In this document: positions 7,761 through 14,842 of the stretch, one piece after another | Position numbering within the stretch: position 1 is the first letter of the stretch | How the letters are laid out: every line of letters begins with the position of its first letter | Source: an uncultured Colwellia sp. | GTDB lineage: Bacteria; Pseudomonadota; Gammaproteobacteria; Enterobacterales; Alteromonadaceae | DNA length: 34,136 nucleotides | Assembly: GCA_913020705.1 (NCBI GenBank) | Contig: CAJWBY010000026.1 | Span: forward strand, 1 to 34,136 | Reading direction: 5' to 3' | Translations under genes and position numbers: made by a program | Notes under the pieces: generated by a model | The model's input: the letters and a program-made list of their open reading frames with translations, nothing else | The model's database searches: none | What the model was told of the DNA's origin: nothing

Positions 7761-8465
7761 ATGATCAGCAATCAGCCACTGTTTTATGGATTATTTGGTT
7801 ATGAAGCACAGCGGAAAAGAGCTTGGGTCCGGGCGCCAGAAGGGGCTTTAAAAGATTTTCTTTCAATCTCATTTCCTCATCCATATACGCCTTTAAAGGA
7901 TATTGACATTTTGTCGGTTGATTTTGAAACGACTGGCTTGAATGCGGTAAATGATAAGTTATTGAGTGTTGGGTTTATTGGCTTAAAACAACAACAAATA
8001 TCATTAAAAAATAGTTATCATCAAATAATAAAAACCACAGAGGATCTTTCTGCGGATAACGTTATTATTCATCAAATAACAGATCAACAAAAAGAAAAGG
8101 GTGCGCCACTTAAAGAAGTTGTTGAATCATTACTTAACGCTCTCGCTGGAAAAGTAATGTTAGTGCACTTTGCCCGCATTGAAAGGCAATTTTTACAGCA
8201 AGCTTGCTTAGCTCTGTATGGCATAGCGCCGCCATTTCCCATAATAGATACTCTGATGCTGGCGAAGCGACAATTGGACAAAAAAGACATTGCCTATGAT
8301 CCTTCAGAGCTAAGATTATCCGCTTTACGTCATAAGCATGGTTTGCCTAATCATTTTGCTCATAATGCGTTAAATGATGCGATAGCAACGGCAGAGTTGT
8401 TGATGGTACAAGTGAGTAATATGGAGAATAATAATCAATTGACGTTACAAGATTTGCTGCTGTAA
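7761..8465 (+). CDS. DnaQ-like (DEDDh) 3'-5' exonuclease
   Basis: The 234-residue protein has the DEDDh exonuclease fold. Motif ExoI is VDFETTGL (53-60; D54 and E56), and ExoIII is HNALNDA (201-207; H201 and D206). ExoII is degenerate: VHFARIERQFL (135-145) puts Glu141 where most family members have Asp. The substitution is conservative and may still hold a metal ion. About 48 residues precede the ExoI motif, longer than the DNA polymerase III epsilon core. The start lies 8 bases after the DUF294 stop codon, so the two are an operon. The role (nucleic-acid proofreading versus nucleotide or dinucleotide cleavage) cannot be decided from sequence; its tie to a signalling-type partner suggests the latter is worth considering. 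Confidence 0.85.
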   Translation: MISNQPLFYGLFGYEAQRKRAWVRAPEGALKDFLSISFPHPYTPLKDIDILSVDFETTGLNAVNDKLLSVGFIGLKQQQISLKNSYHQIIKTTEDLSADNVIIHQITDQQKEKGAPLKEVVESLLNALAGKVMLVHFARIERQFLQQACLALYGIAPPFPIIDTLMLAKRQLDKKDIAYDPSELRLSALRHKHGLPNHFAHNALNDAIATAELLMVQVSNMENNNQLTLQDLLL

Positions 8466-8543
8466 TTTTATAGTCTAGGTATGGATACGCTGAGTATTAA
8501 AGAAATTATGACGATTTATTAAGGAGAAACATAAGAAATAGCA

Positions 8544-8585
8544 GTGGTATTTTTCAGCGTCAATTTTCGAACTAAAAAATACCAC
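8544..8585. repeat. Inverted repeat downstream of the exonuclease gene
   Basis: The 11-base arms GTGGTATTTTT (8544-8554) and AAAAATACCAC (8575-8585) are perfectly complementary and separated by 20 bases. It lies about 80 bases after the exonuclease stop codon and between convergent genes. It may act as a terminator for one or both, though no T tract follows the stem on the plus strand. Confidence 0.45.
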
Positions 8586-8623
8586 AAGAAAGCCAGAGTG
8601 ACCTTCATTGAATAAAATGCATG

Positions 8624-8923
8624 TTAACTGTCGATTTTGTCAGTTGATGGGGATTTCGCATTTTCTTTGATTATTTCAATATCAACGTTATCAATAAGTA
8701 ATAATACATCAGCCAATTTTTTTCGTAGATCGGCAGAAAGTTTATTGGGAAAACTCGTTTTTTTAGTTACCGCAATTGACTCTCTACGAATAACGATGTC
8801 GAGTAAATTTTTAATAGAGTCGTGATTCGATAATGATAATGCAGGGAGTTTCTTTTCTACTGCTTGGTTAAAAACATCGTAAGATTCTTTTAATGCTTCT
8901 TTTGCCTGTTTTAGTCTAGCCAT
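8624..8923 (-). CDS. Small helical hypothetical protein
   Basis: I prefer the ATG at 8923 (99 residues, MARLKQAKEALKESYDVF..) because GGTGG lies 8 bases before it. The frame stays open upstream to 9076, giving 150 residues, but that added part looks like spacer translation. The product is highly charged and helical (ARLKQAKEALKESYDVFNQAVEKK.., RRESIAVTKKTSF..LRKKLADVLLLIDNVDIEIIKENA), cytoplasmic, with no signal or membrane segment in the short form. No family is recognised. It is convergent with the exonuclease gene. Confidence 0.5.
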   Translation of the reverse strand: MARLKQAKEALKESYDVFNQAVEKKLPALSLSNHDSIKNLLDIVIRRESIAVTKKTSFPNKLSADLRKKLADVLLLIDNVDIEIIKENAKSPSTDKIDS

Positions 8924-9201
8924 GTAACCACCTATTTTATTGTTGTTAGAAGCCCGTTGGTGCTTGATAAATCGGAACTTAATATACCAATAGGCAATAA
9001 CTACAATAAATAGATTTGAAACTTTGTCTAGTGTTATTCGTGAGTAATTAAAGAATAGATCAGACCTTGGTTTCATTATTTGGCTTGTAAGTTATGTACA
9101 GCTTGAGTTTCATCTATCTTATTGTGTTAAACGGATAAGTCGTAGTTTTTGCTTTATTTTGTTGCGGAAAGTGTTTTTACGATTTATTTTCAGCCATAAA
9201 A

Positions 9202-9224
9202 AAAAGACGCTTAATGCGTCTTTT
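9202..9224 (-). terminator. Terminator of the S9 peptidase gene
   Basis: A 9-bp stem (AAAAGACGC at 9202-9210 with GCGTCTTTT at 9216-9224) and a TTAAT loop. On the minus strand a run of eight T residues follows the stem. It lies about 22 bases past the peptidase stop codon. Confidence 0.8.
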
Positions 9225-9245
9225 ATAATTGAGTGGTGAGTAATC

Positions 9246-11537
9246 TTATTTTTTAGAAAACACAAACTCTTTTGGCGGTGTAGCACCCATTAAATGTTCT
9301 ACGAAATAATCCCAACGCTTGCGCATCATGTAAGGTTCGCGCGCAAAACCGTGACCACGATTAGGTAGCATTAACATATCAAAGTCTTTATTGGCTTTAA
9401 TTAAAGCCTCTACAACTATCAAGGTATTATAAGGGGAGACATTAGTATCGGTTGTACCGTGAGCAATTAATAACTTACCTTTTAAACCGTCAACAGATAA
9501 TTGGTTTGCTTGGCTATCGTAATTACTGATGCCATCTTCATTTTTCACTTCAACACCGTGATATTTTTCGCCCCATTCGTCAGCATAGTTACGGTTGTCA
9601 TGATTACCAGCCTGTGAAACAGCAACATTATAGAAATCAGGGAAGGTTAATAAAGCACGTGTTGACGCGAAACCACCGCCTGAATGTCCCCAAATACCGA
9701 CACGCGTTACATCAATCCAGCTATGCTTTTTAGCCAACTGCTGAATGGCTGAAACTTGGTCAGGAATACCGCTGTCACCCATGTTGCCATAATAAAAATC
9801 ATGAAATTCTTTTGAGCGTCCTGGTGTTCCCAAGGCGTCAATTTCAATGACAATGAAGCCTAATTCAGCAATCGCTTGGTTGTCTCCACGTGAAGAACGG
9901 AAATGACGACCACGAATACTACCCACCTGTGGACCTGGGTATAAATAGTTAACGACGGGGTAAGATTTGCTCGCGTCAAAATCTGTAGGCTTGTACATTA
10001 AACCGTAAATATCATTTTCACCATTTCTGTCTTTTACCATAAATTCAACAGGTGCTTTCCATCCAGAAGCTTCCAATTTGCTGATATCCATCGCTTCTAT
10101 CATGTATTCTTTTTTATTATAGATGCCACGAACCATAGTTTTTTCAGCGGTTGTCGGTGTTGCCATGCGATCTAAAAAGTGTGTACCAGCTTTATTCAAT
10201 GTGATGCGGTGATGCTTCTTCTCTGGTGTTAATAAGGTTAAATCAGAACCATCTTTGTTTACGCTGTAAAGGTAGTGGTAATAAGGGTCGCTGCCTTCCT
10301 TTCCTGCACCGGTAAAAATAAGTTTACCGGTTGCTTGGTCAACACTAAGCAATTCGATAACCGTCCAGTCACCTTGGGTAATTTGCTGCTTAATTTTTCC
10401 TGTAGTTAAATCAATAAGATATAAATGCCCCCAATTACTGCGCTGAGAAAACCAAATAACTTCATTACTTTTTTCTAAGTATCTCCAGCTAATGCCGCCT
10501 ACACCTGATTCAAAAAAGCTTTCTTGAGTTTCTGACAAAATAACGGTTACTTTACCCGTTTTAGCATCAGCAATTTTTAGCGTCGCCTTTTTGTGATCTC
10601 GTGTTGAAGAAACAAAAGCAAAGGTTTTACTGTCATCAGCCCAATCTATATCCAATAGTTCGCCGTTGCGACCAGCCACATGGTCAGTTATTGTTGAGCG
10701 GTGAGCATCAGGCGCCATATCAAGGGGAGTAACTTCTTTTGTCTCAACATCAATCACTACACGATGAATAGCAAAGATATGTTCATCACCCGGTAACGGG
10801 TATTTCCATACATCAATATTAGGGTGACCAACAGCAGTTGAAACAATACCCATTTCACCGACTTTACGTCCGTCATGCTTAAATGTAGTGAGTTTTTTTG
10901 AATCTGGTGCCCAAGTTACAACAGGGGAGTCTCGACGAACCCAGCCTGCATTATTTGTAGCGTAGCCAAAATCTAGAATACCATCAGTAGTTAACTGACT
11001 TTCTTTATCTGTTGCTAAGTCACGTAACCATAAATTGTGGTCGCGAATAAATACTGCTCGTTTACCGTCAGGCGATAAATTCTCATCACTTTTTGGCGCT
11101 AATTTATCTTCATTACATAAATAATTACTCAAATCACATTGGTAATTTTTCATTTTTATTGAAATTTTGATGTTACTTGCGGATGTAAACTCTACTCCAG
11201 TAAAAGGAAGTTTATTGTGTTCTACTTCGCTTTCAGTGATACGAGCCAATGAGTCAGCTAGTTTTTTATGATCAAATGCGAGTGATTTTTTTTGGCTATT
11301 TATGTCAACTTTGAAAAACTGATTACCATTTTTTGTATGGCTTCGGTAAATCAAAGTGCCATTTTCTGACCATGCCGGGTAGTCAACAGTACCAGTAACT
11401 AACTTGCTTGTATGGAATGATAATTGTTGCTCTGCTTTTTTGTAGTCGTCAACACTTAGTTGCTTTGCAGACAAAACTGCAGGTGTTAGTGCGGTAATAA
11501 TTGCAACACTACCGGCAATAATAAGAGACATCCTCAT
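9246..11537 (-). CDS. Secreted S9-family serine peptidase (DPP4-like fold)
   Basis: The 763-residue exported enzyme has a signal peptide (MRMSLIIAGSVAIITALTPAVLSA), an N-terminal beta-propeller of DPP4_N type (about 40-490, with repeats such as FSPDGKR/WAPDSKK/WADDSK) and a C-terminal alpha/beta-hydrolase prolyl-oligopeptidase domain (about 510-755). The catalytic triad is visible: Ser619 in GHSGGG, Asp697 in GTTDTN, His729 in NRGHGF. It should cut short peptides in the periplasm or outside the cell. In true dipeptidyl peptidase IV the region before WSPDG carries a Glu-Glu pair that anchors the peptide amino terminus; here the equivalent stretch reads GWVRRDSPVVTWAPDS, so the pair seems absent and the cleavage mode may differ. 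ATG start with AAGG 9 bases upstream. It stands alone, with a palindromic site upstream. Confidence 0.9.
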   Translation of the reverse strand: MRMSLIIAGSVAIITALTPAVLSAKQLSVDDYKKAEQQLSFHTSKLVTGTVDYPAWSENGTLIYRSHTKNGNQFFKVDINSQKKSLAFDHKKLADSLARITESEVEHNKLPFTGVEFTSASNIKISIKMKNYQCDLSNYLCNEDKLAPKSDENLSPDGKRAVFIRDHNLWLRDLATDKESQLTTDGILDFGYATNNAGWVRRDSPVVTWAPDSKKLTTFKHDGRKVGEMGIVSTAVGHPNIDVWKYPLPGDEHIFAIHRVVIDVETKEVTPLDMAPDAHRSTITDHVAGRNGELLDIDWADDSKTFAFVSSTRDHKKATLKIADAKTGKVTVILSETQESFFESGVGGISWRYLEKSNEVIWFSQRSNWGHLYLIDLTTGKIKQQITQGDWTVIELLSVDQATGKLIFTGAGKEGSDPYYHYLYSVNKDGSDLTLLTPEKKHHRITLNKAGTHFLDRMATPTTAEKTMVRGIYNKKEYMIEAMDISKLEASGWKAPVEFMVKDRNGENDIYGLMYKPTDFDASKSYPVVNYLYPGPQVGSIRGRHFRSSRGDNQAIAELGFIVIEIDALGTPGRSKEFHDFYYGNMGDSGIPDQVSAIQQLAKKHSWIDVTRVGIWGHSGGGFASTRALLTFPDFYNVAVSQAGNHDNRNYADEWGEKYHGVEVKNEDGISNYDSQANQLSVDGLKGKLLIAHGTTDTNVSPYNTLIVVEALIKANKDFDMLMLPNRGHGFAREPYMMRKRWDYFVEHLMGATPPKEFVFSKK

Positions 11538-11567
11538 CTAAATTTACCTTTTTTAATTATGAGTTAT

Positions 11568-11590
11568 TTGCTTGATGATATCACAAGCAA
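11568..11590 (-). promoter_or_regulatory. Palindromic operator-like site upstream of the S9 peptidase
   Basis: Arms TTGCTTG (11568-11574) and CAAGCAA (11584-11590) flank TGATATCA (11576-11583). Leaving out the single extra A at 11575 makes a perfect 22-base palindrome. It is centred about 42 bases upstream of the peptidase start codon, a good place for an operator. It does not fit a known consensus (FNR spacing is off by one, and the CRP half-sites do not match). The rest of the 299-bp spacer to the porin shows nothing else clear. Confidence 0.45.
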
Positions 11591-11836
11591 TATTACTTTA
11601 ACCCTAACATTTTCAAGTGTTCAAGCGTATTTTTTATCGTTAAATGTGCGGTTTAATACGGTGAAATAATGGCAGTTTACAGGAAGAAAAGCTCCCCTTT
11701 AGACTTATGTCTAATTCCTAAAGATGAATTATCGCTTTAAGTTATATGCATAAAATAAAAATAAAACGATATAAACAGCCAAAAGATCGCACCAGCAGTT
11801 TTCTGAGGCTAATAAACAACAAATGGGGAAAGCAAA

Positions 11837-12883
11837 ATGTTCATTAAGAAAAAACTTTTATTAGCAACAGGATTATTAGCACTAGCTAGCACTGCAAATG
11901 CGGCATACGAAATTAAATTAGATAACGACGATAGTATTACTTTCGGCGGTTATATAAAAGCTGATGCACGTTATATCGACGGTACTGTCGGCGCAACAGA
12001 TTATTGGTACGGCGGTGGTTCAGCTTTAGATGAAAGTATTTCTAACTTTGGTATTGCTGTAAATGAATCGCGTATTAATACCAAATATAAACATGGTGAC
12101 TTAACGGGCTTTATTGAAATGGATTTCTACGGCGACGCTGTTAAAGGTGGTGGTAATGAAATTATTTCTAATTCATCAAATCCACGTATTCGTCATGCAT
12201 TCATTAAATACAAAAATCTATTGATCGGTGAAACTTGGTCAACATTTGTTAATACGAGTGCCCTTGCAGAAGCTGCAGATTTTGGTGGTCCCTTGGTTGC
12301 CGCTGCCTTTATTCGTCAAGGACAGGTTCGTTATACTATGGGTAATTTTCAGGTGTCAGTTGAAAACCCTGAATCATACGGTGGTGTAAGTGGTAATGAT
12401 TCAATGCCTGATATAGTTGGTCGTTATAACATGAAGGGTGATTGGGGTAACGTGGCTATTGCTGTCGTTGCGAAGCAATTACAAACAGTCGGCGGTAATG
12501 AAGAGTCAGCAGTGGGTTATGGTATTTCAGGTCGTATTAATACTTTTGGTAAAGATGACTTTCGTTTTCAATTCCATGGTGGAGAAGTAGGCCGTTATGT
12601 AGGTGTTACCGCTTCAAAAGATTTAATTGGTGAAGAAGTAGAAGAAACAACTTCAATCAGTGTGGCTTATCGTCATTTCTGGTCTGAAGGATTAAGAAGT
12701 ACAGCATTCTACGGTAATACAACTACAGATGTCGCTGATTATGACCGTACACATTGGGGCGTAAATTTATTCAAAAATGTGACTAAACAATTATCGTTTG
12801 GTGTGGAAGTGGGGAATTTTGAAATGGCGGATAAAAATGTTGATTCTGACTATCTACAATTTTCAGCAAAGTATGTTTTATAA
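11837..12883 (+). CDS. DcaP-like outer membrane porin
   Basis: The 348-residue product has a signal peptide (MFIKKKLLLATGLLALASTANA, cleavage near 22) and then a strand-rich beta-barrel. The early segment ITFGGYIKADARYIDG.. and the GETWSTFVNTSALAEAADFGGP region (about 132-153) match DcaP-family trimeric porins, which pass small organic acids and similar solutes. The chain ends LQFSAKYVL rather than with an aromatic residue, but the alternating pattern is intact. GGGGAAAGC lies before the ATG at 11837. The gene is monocistronic with a strong terminator. The transported solute is not deducible; the uptake theme fits the symporter nearby. Confidence 0.8.
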   Translation: MFIKKKLLLATGLLALASTANAAYEIKLDNDDSITFGGYIKADARYIDGTVGATDYWYGGGSALDESISNFGIAVNESRINTKYKHGDLTGFIEMDFYGDAVKGGGNEIISNSSNPRIRHAFIKYKNLLIGETWSTFVNTSALAEAADFGGPLVAAAFIRQGQVRYTMGNFQVSVENPESYGGVSGNDSMPDIVGRYNMKGDWGNVAIAVVAKQLQTVGGNEESAVGYGISGRINTFGKDDFRFQFHGGEVGRYVGVTASKDLIGEEVEETTSISVAYRHFWSEGLRSTAFYGNTTTDVADYDRTHWGVNLFKNVTKQLSFGVEVGNFEMADKNVDSDYLQFSAKYVL

Positions 12884-12936
12884 GTAAGATTTTTACCATG
12901 TTCTTGCGTTAGTTGACCTCCTATATTGAGGTTGTT

Positions 12937-12962
12937 GGGGAAGCTCTAGCTTCCCCTTTTTT
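12937..12962 (+). terminator. Terminator of the porin gene
   Basis: GGGGAAGC (12937-12944), loop TCTA, GCTTCCCC (12949-12956), then six T residues. It begins 53 bases after the porin stop codon. A smaller ACCTC/GAGGT hairpin precedes it. Confidence 0.88.
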
Positions 12963-13025
12963 ATACGTAAAATTTAAATGTTTTCAGCATAAAGAGGTGA
13001 ATTAAAAATAAACTTAATTATTATA

Positions 13026-13039
13026 ATGATCTAGATCAT
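13026..13039 (+). promoter_or_regulatory. CRP/FNR-like palindrome upstream of the chemoreceptor
   Basis: ATGATCTAGATCAT is a perfect 14-base palindrome that matches the FNR consensus TTGAT-N4-ATCAA at 8 of 10 positions. Its core GATCTAGATC is that of the CRP consensus. Its centre is about 64 bases upstream of the start site predicted from the -10 at 13085, a class I activation distance. An oxygen- or energy-responsive control would suit an Aer-type receptor, but this is inference. Confidence 0.35.
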
Positions 13040-13067
13040 GTTTATAGGAAATAAATGGGTCATTTAA

Positions 13068-13081
13068 TTGATATTGTTCAA
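13068..13081 (+). promoter_or_regulatory. FNR-like box in the chemoreceptor promoter
   Basis: TTGATATTGTTCAA matches TTGAT-N4-ATCAA at 9 of 10 positions. It lies directly before a TATAAT (13085-13090), inside the spacer of that promoter, where a bound regulator would more likely repress than activate. AAGGA precedes the ATG at 13117. Confidence 0.4.
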
Positions 13082-13116
13082 TAATATAATTAATTATATA
13101 CGTAAAGGAATACAGT

Positions 13117-13542
13117 ATGTCTCGAACTGACAGCAATAATGAAGTTACTTTTTCGGCCTCAGAGCAATTGGTTTCTACTACCGATACTCAAGGTAATATT
13201 ACTTATGCTAATGATGAGTTTTGCCGAGTTGCGGGTTACGCGAGTGAAGAATTAGTTGGTCAACCTCATAACACCGTTCGGCACCCCGATATGCCTAAAG
13301 CTGCATTTACTGATTTATGGCAGAAATTAAATCGCGGTGATTCTTGGCGGGGAATGGTTAAAAATCGTTGTAAAAATGGTGATTATTATTGGGTCGATGC
13401 CTATGTTACGCCACTTTATCAAGGTGACTCAGTTATTGGTTTTCAATCAGTTCGATGTTGTCCTAGTGCGGAACAAAAGCAAAAAGCGCAACAGTTGTAC
13501 GATAAAATTAATAAGGGAAAGTCAGTCAATGAGAGCCTGTAA
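13117..13542 (+). pseudogene. aer: Aer-like chemoreceptor, 5' fragment (PAS domain)
   Basis: This is the first part of a gene split by the IS256 element. The fragment encodes an Aer-type PAS domain: residues 18-115 run from LVSTTDTQGNITYANDEF through GYASEELVGQPHNTVRHPDMP to NGDYYWVDAYVTPLYQ, the FAD-type PAS seen in aerotaxis receptors. The original coding sequence ends at the Asn138 codon (13528-13530) and two bases of the next. The remaining codons (ESL and the stop TAA at 13540-13542) come from the end of the element. On its own this is a soluble PAS protein with no signalling domain, probably without chemotaxis function. AAGGA 9 bases upstream supports the ATG at 13117. Joined to the 3' fragment without the element it would give 512 residues, the normal Aer length. 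Confidence 0.85.
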
Positions 13543-13561
13543 CAGATTTTGTGTAACTGCC
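13525..13561. repeat. Left target duplication and left terminal inverted repeat of the IS
   Basis: The 8-bp target duplication GTCAATGA (13525-13532) is followed by the 29-bp left inverted repeat beginning GAGCCTGTAAC (13533-13561). The repeat matches the right end at 25 of 29 positions. Confidence 0.88.
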
Positions 13562-14842
13562 CGTTTTAAATAAAGTCCTTTAAGCGGTCTTCGAATTCAA
13601 TCATAAATCGATTCAAGGCCGTTTTCCAGTTTCTTATCGGCATCGTCCATTTTTTGGATGCTTGTTCAATCGCTAAATAGATAACTTTTTTAGCCGAATC
13701 ATCATGCGGAAATAGTTTACGCTTTTTAATGGCCTTACGGATAACACTGTTCAGTGACTCAATCGCATTGGTGGTATAAATGGCTTTGCGTATATCATTA
13801 GGATAGTTAAATATTGTGCTAACGTTTTGCCAGTTACTGCGCCACGAACGCGATATACTGGGGTATTTACTGTCCCAGCGTTGCTCAAATTGGTCGAGCG
13901 CCATCAAACCCTCCTCTTCGGTTACTGATTGATATATTTGCTTTAAGTCGCCAGTAACCGCTTTATAATCTTTCCATGGCACAAGCTTCAATGAATTACG
14001 CACCATATGCACAATACAGAGCTGTACCTGCGTTTGGGGATAAACGGTATTAATGGCATCAGGAAAACCTTTAAGGCCATCGACACAGGCGATGAGAATA
14101 TCTTTTACCCCTCGGTTTTGAAGTTCAGTTAACACGTTGAGCCAAAACTTAGCCCCTTCGTTTTCGGATATCCACATGCCGAGCAATTCTTTATGGCCTT
14201 CAATATTAACACCTAAGGCGAGATAAACCGCTTTATTAATCACGCGTTTGTCTTGCCTGATTTTAACCACCAAACAGTCTAAATAAACAATGGGATAAAC
14301 CGCATCGAGTGGCCTGGCTTGCCATTCAATCACTTGCTCAATAACGGCGTTTGTTACGCGAGAAATAAGCGAGGGTGACACATCAGCATCGTACATTTCT
14401 TTGAAGGTAGCGACGATATCACGCGTGGTCATACCCTTGGAATACAGGTATAAAATTTTGTCGTCCATCGAGGTGAAGCGGGTTTGGTTTTTCTTCACAA
14501 GTTGAGGTTCAAAGCTTGAATCTCTATCGCGTGGTGCATCTAAATCAACTTGACCATCTTCAGTTCTGATGGTTTTCGATGAATAACCATTACGGTAGTT
14601 ATTTTGCTGAGATTGTTCATGACGAGCGTAACCAAGGTGTTCGTCTAGTTCAGCATTAAGTGCTGCTTCAACCGTTATCTTGGTTAACATTCTACGAAAG
14701 TCAGTTAAGTCTGCTTCCGTCTTAATTGATTTAGCCGCTTGCTTACCAAACGCTTCGAGTGCTTTCTTATTCATAGTCTGCCTATCCTTAACCCTACATG
14801 GGTATTAATAATAGGCAGTTACACAGATTTTGTTACAGGGTC
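13533..14842 (-). mobile_element. IS256-family insertion sequence, 1,310 bp, complete
   Basis: The element runs between 29-bp imperfect terminal inverted repeats (13533-13561 and 14814-14842) and encodes one full transposase on the minus strand. It is bordered by 8-bp direct repeats GTCAATGA (13525-13532 and 14843-14850), the size typical of IS256 insertions. A 9-bp duplication is an alternative reading, depending on where the element is taken to begin. It interrupts the chemoreceptor gene. Size, duplication length and transposase all agree with the family. The perfect duplications and intact transposase suggest a recent insertion that may still be mobile. Confidence 0.93.
13566..14774 (-). 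CDS. IS256-family transposase
   Basis: The 402-residue product is a full-length IS256 (Mutator-type) transposase. The catalytic acids are visible: Asp166 in VYLDCLVVK, Asp232 in ACVDGLKGFPDAI, and Glu339 in TTNAIESLN. The family C-(2)-H signature is CIVH (253-256), and the N-terminal part carries the usual ELDEHLGYARHE segment (42-53). There is no frameshift or missing residue, so the protein should be active. The stop codon sits 5 bases from the inner edge of the left inverted repeat. It transposes by cut and paste or circle formation, making the flanking duplications. Confidence 0.95.
   Translation of the reverse strand: MNKKALEAFGKQAAKSIKTEADLTDFRRMLTKITVEAALNAELDEHLGYARHEQSQQNNYRNGYSSKTIRTEDGQVDLDAPRDRDSSFEPQLVKKNQTRFTSMDDKILYLYSKGMTTRDIVATFKEMYDADVSPSLISRVTNAVIEQVIEWQARPLDAVYPIVYLDCLVVKIRQDKRVINKAVYLALGVNIEGHKELLGMWISENEGAKFWLNVLTELQNRGVKDILIACVDGLKGFPDAINTVYPQTQVQLCIVHMVRNSLKLVPWKDYKAVTGDLKQIYQSVTEEEGLMALDQFEQRWDSKYPSISRSWRSNWQNVSTIFNYPNDIRKAIYTTNAIESLNSVIRKAIKKRKLFPHDDSAKKVIYLAIEQASKKWTMPIRNWKTALNRFMIEFEDRLKDFI

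Noticed and set aside
8924..9076. 51-residue N-terminal extension of the small helical protein
   Set aside because: The inner ATG at 8923 has a clear GGTGG ribosome site, and the extension looks like translated spacer.
13084..13099. AT-only palindrome ATATAATTAATTATAT as an operator
   Set aside because: Such palindromes arise by chance in AT-rich spacers; the TATAAT within it is better explained as a -10 element.
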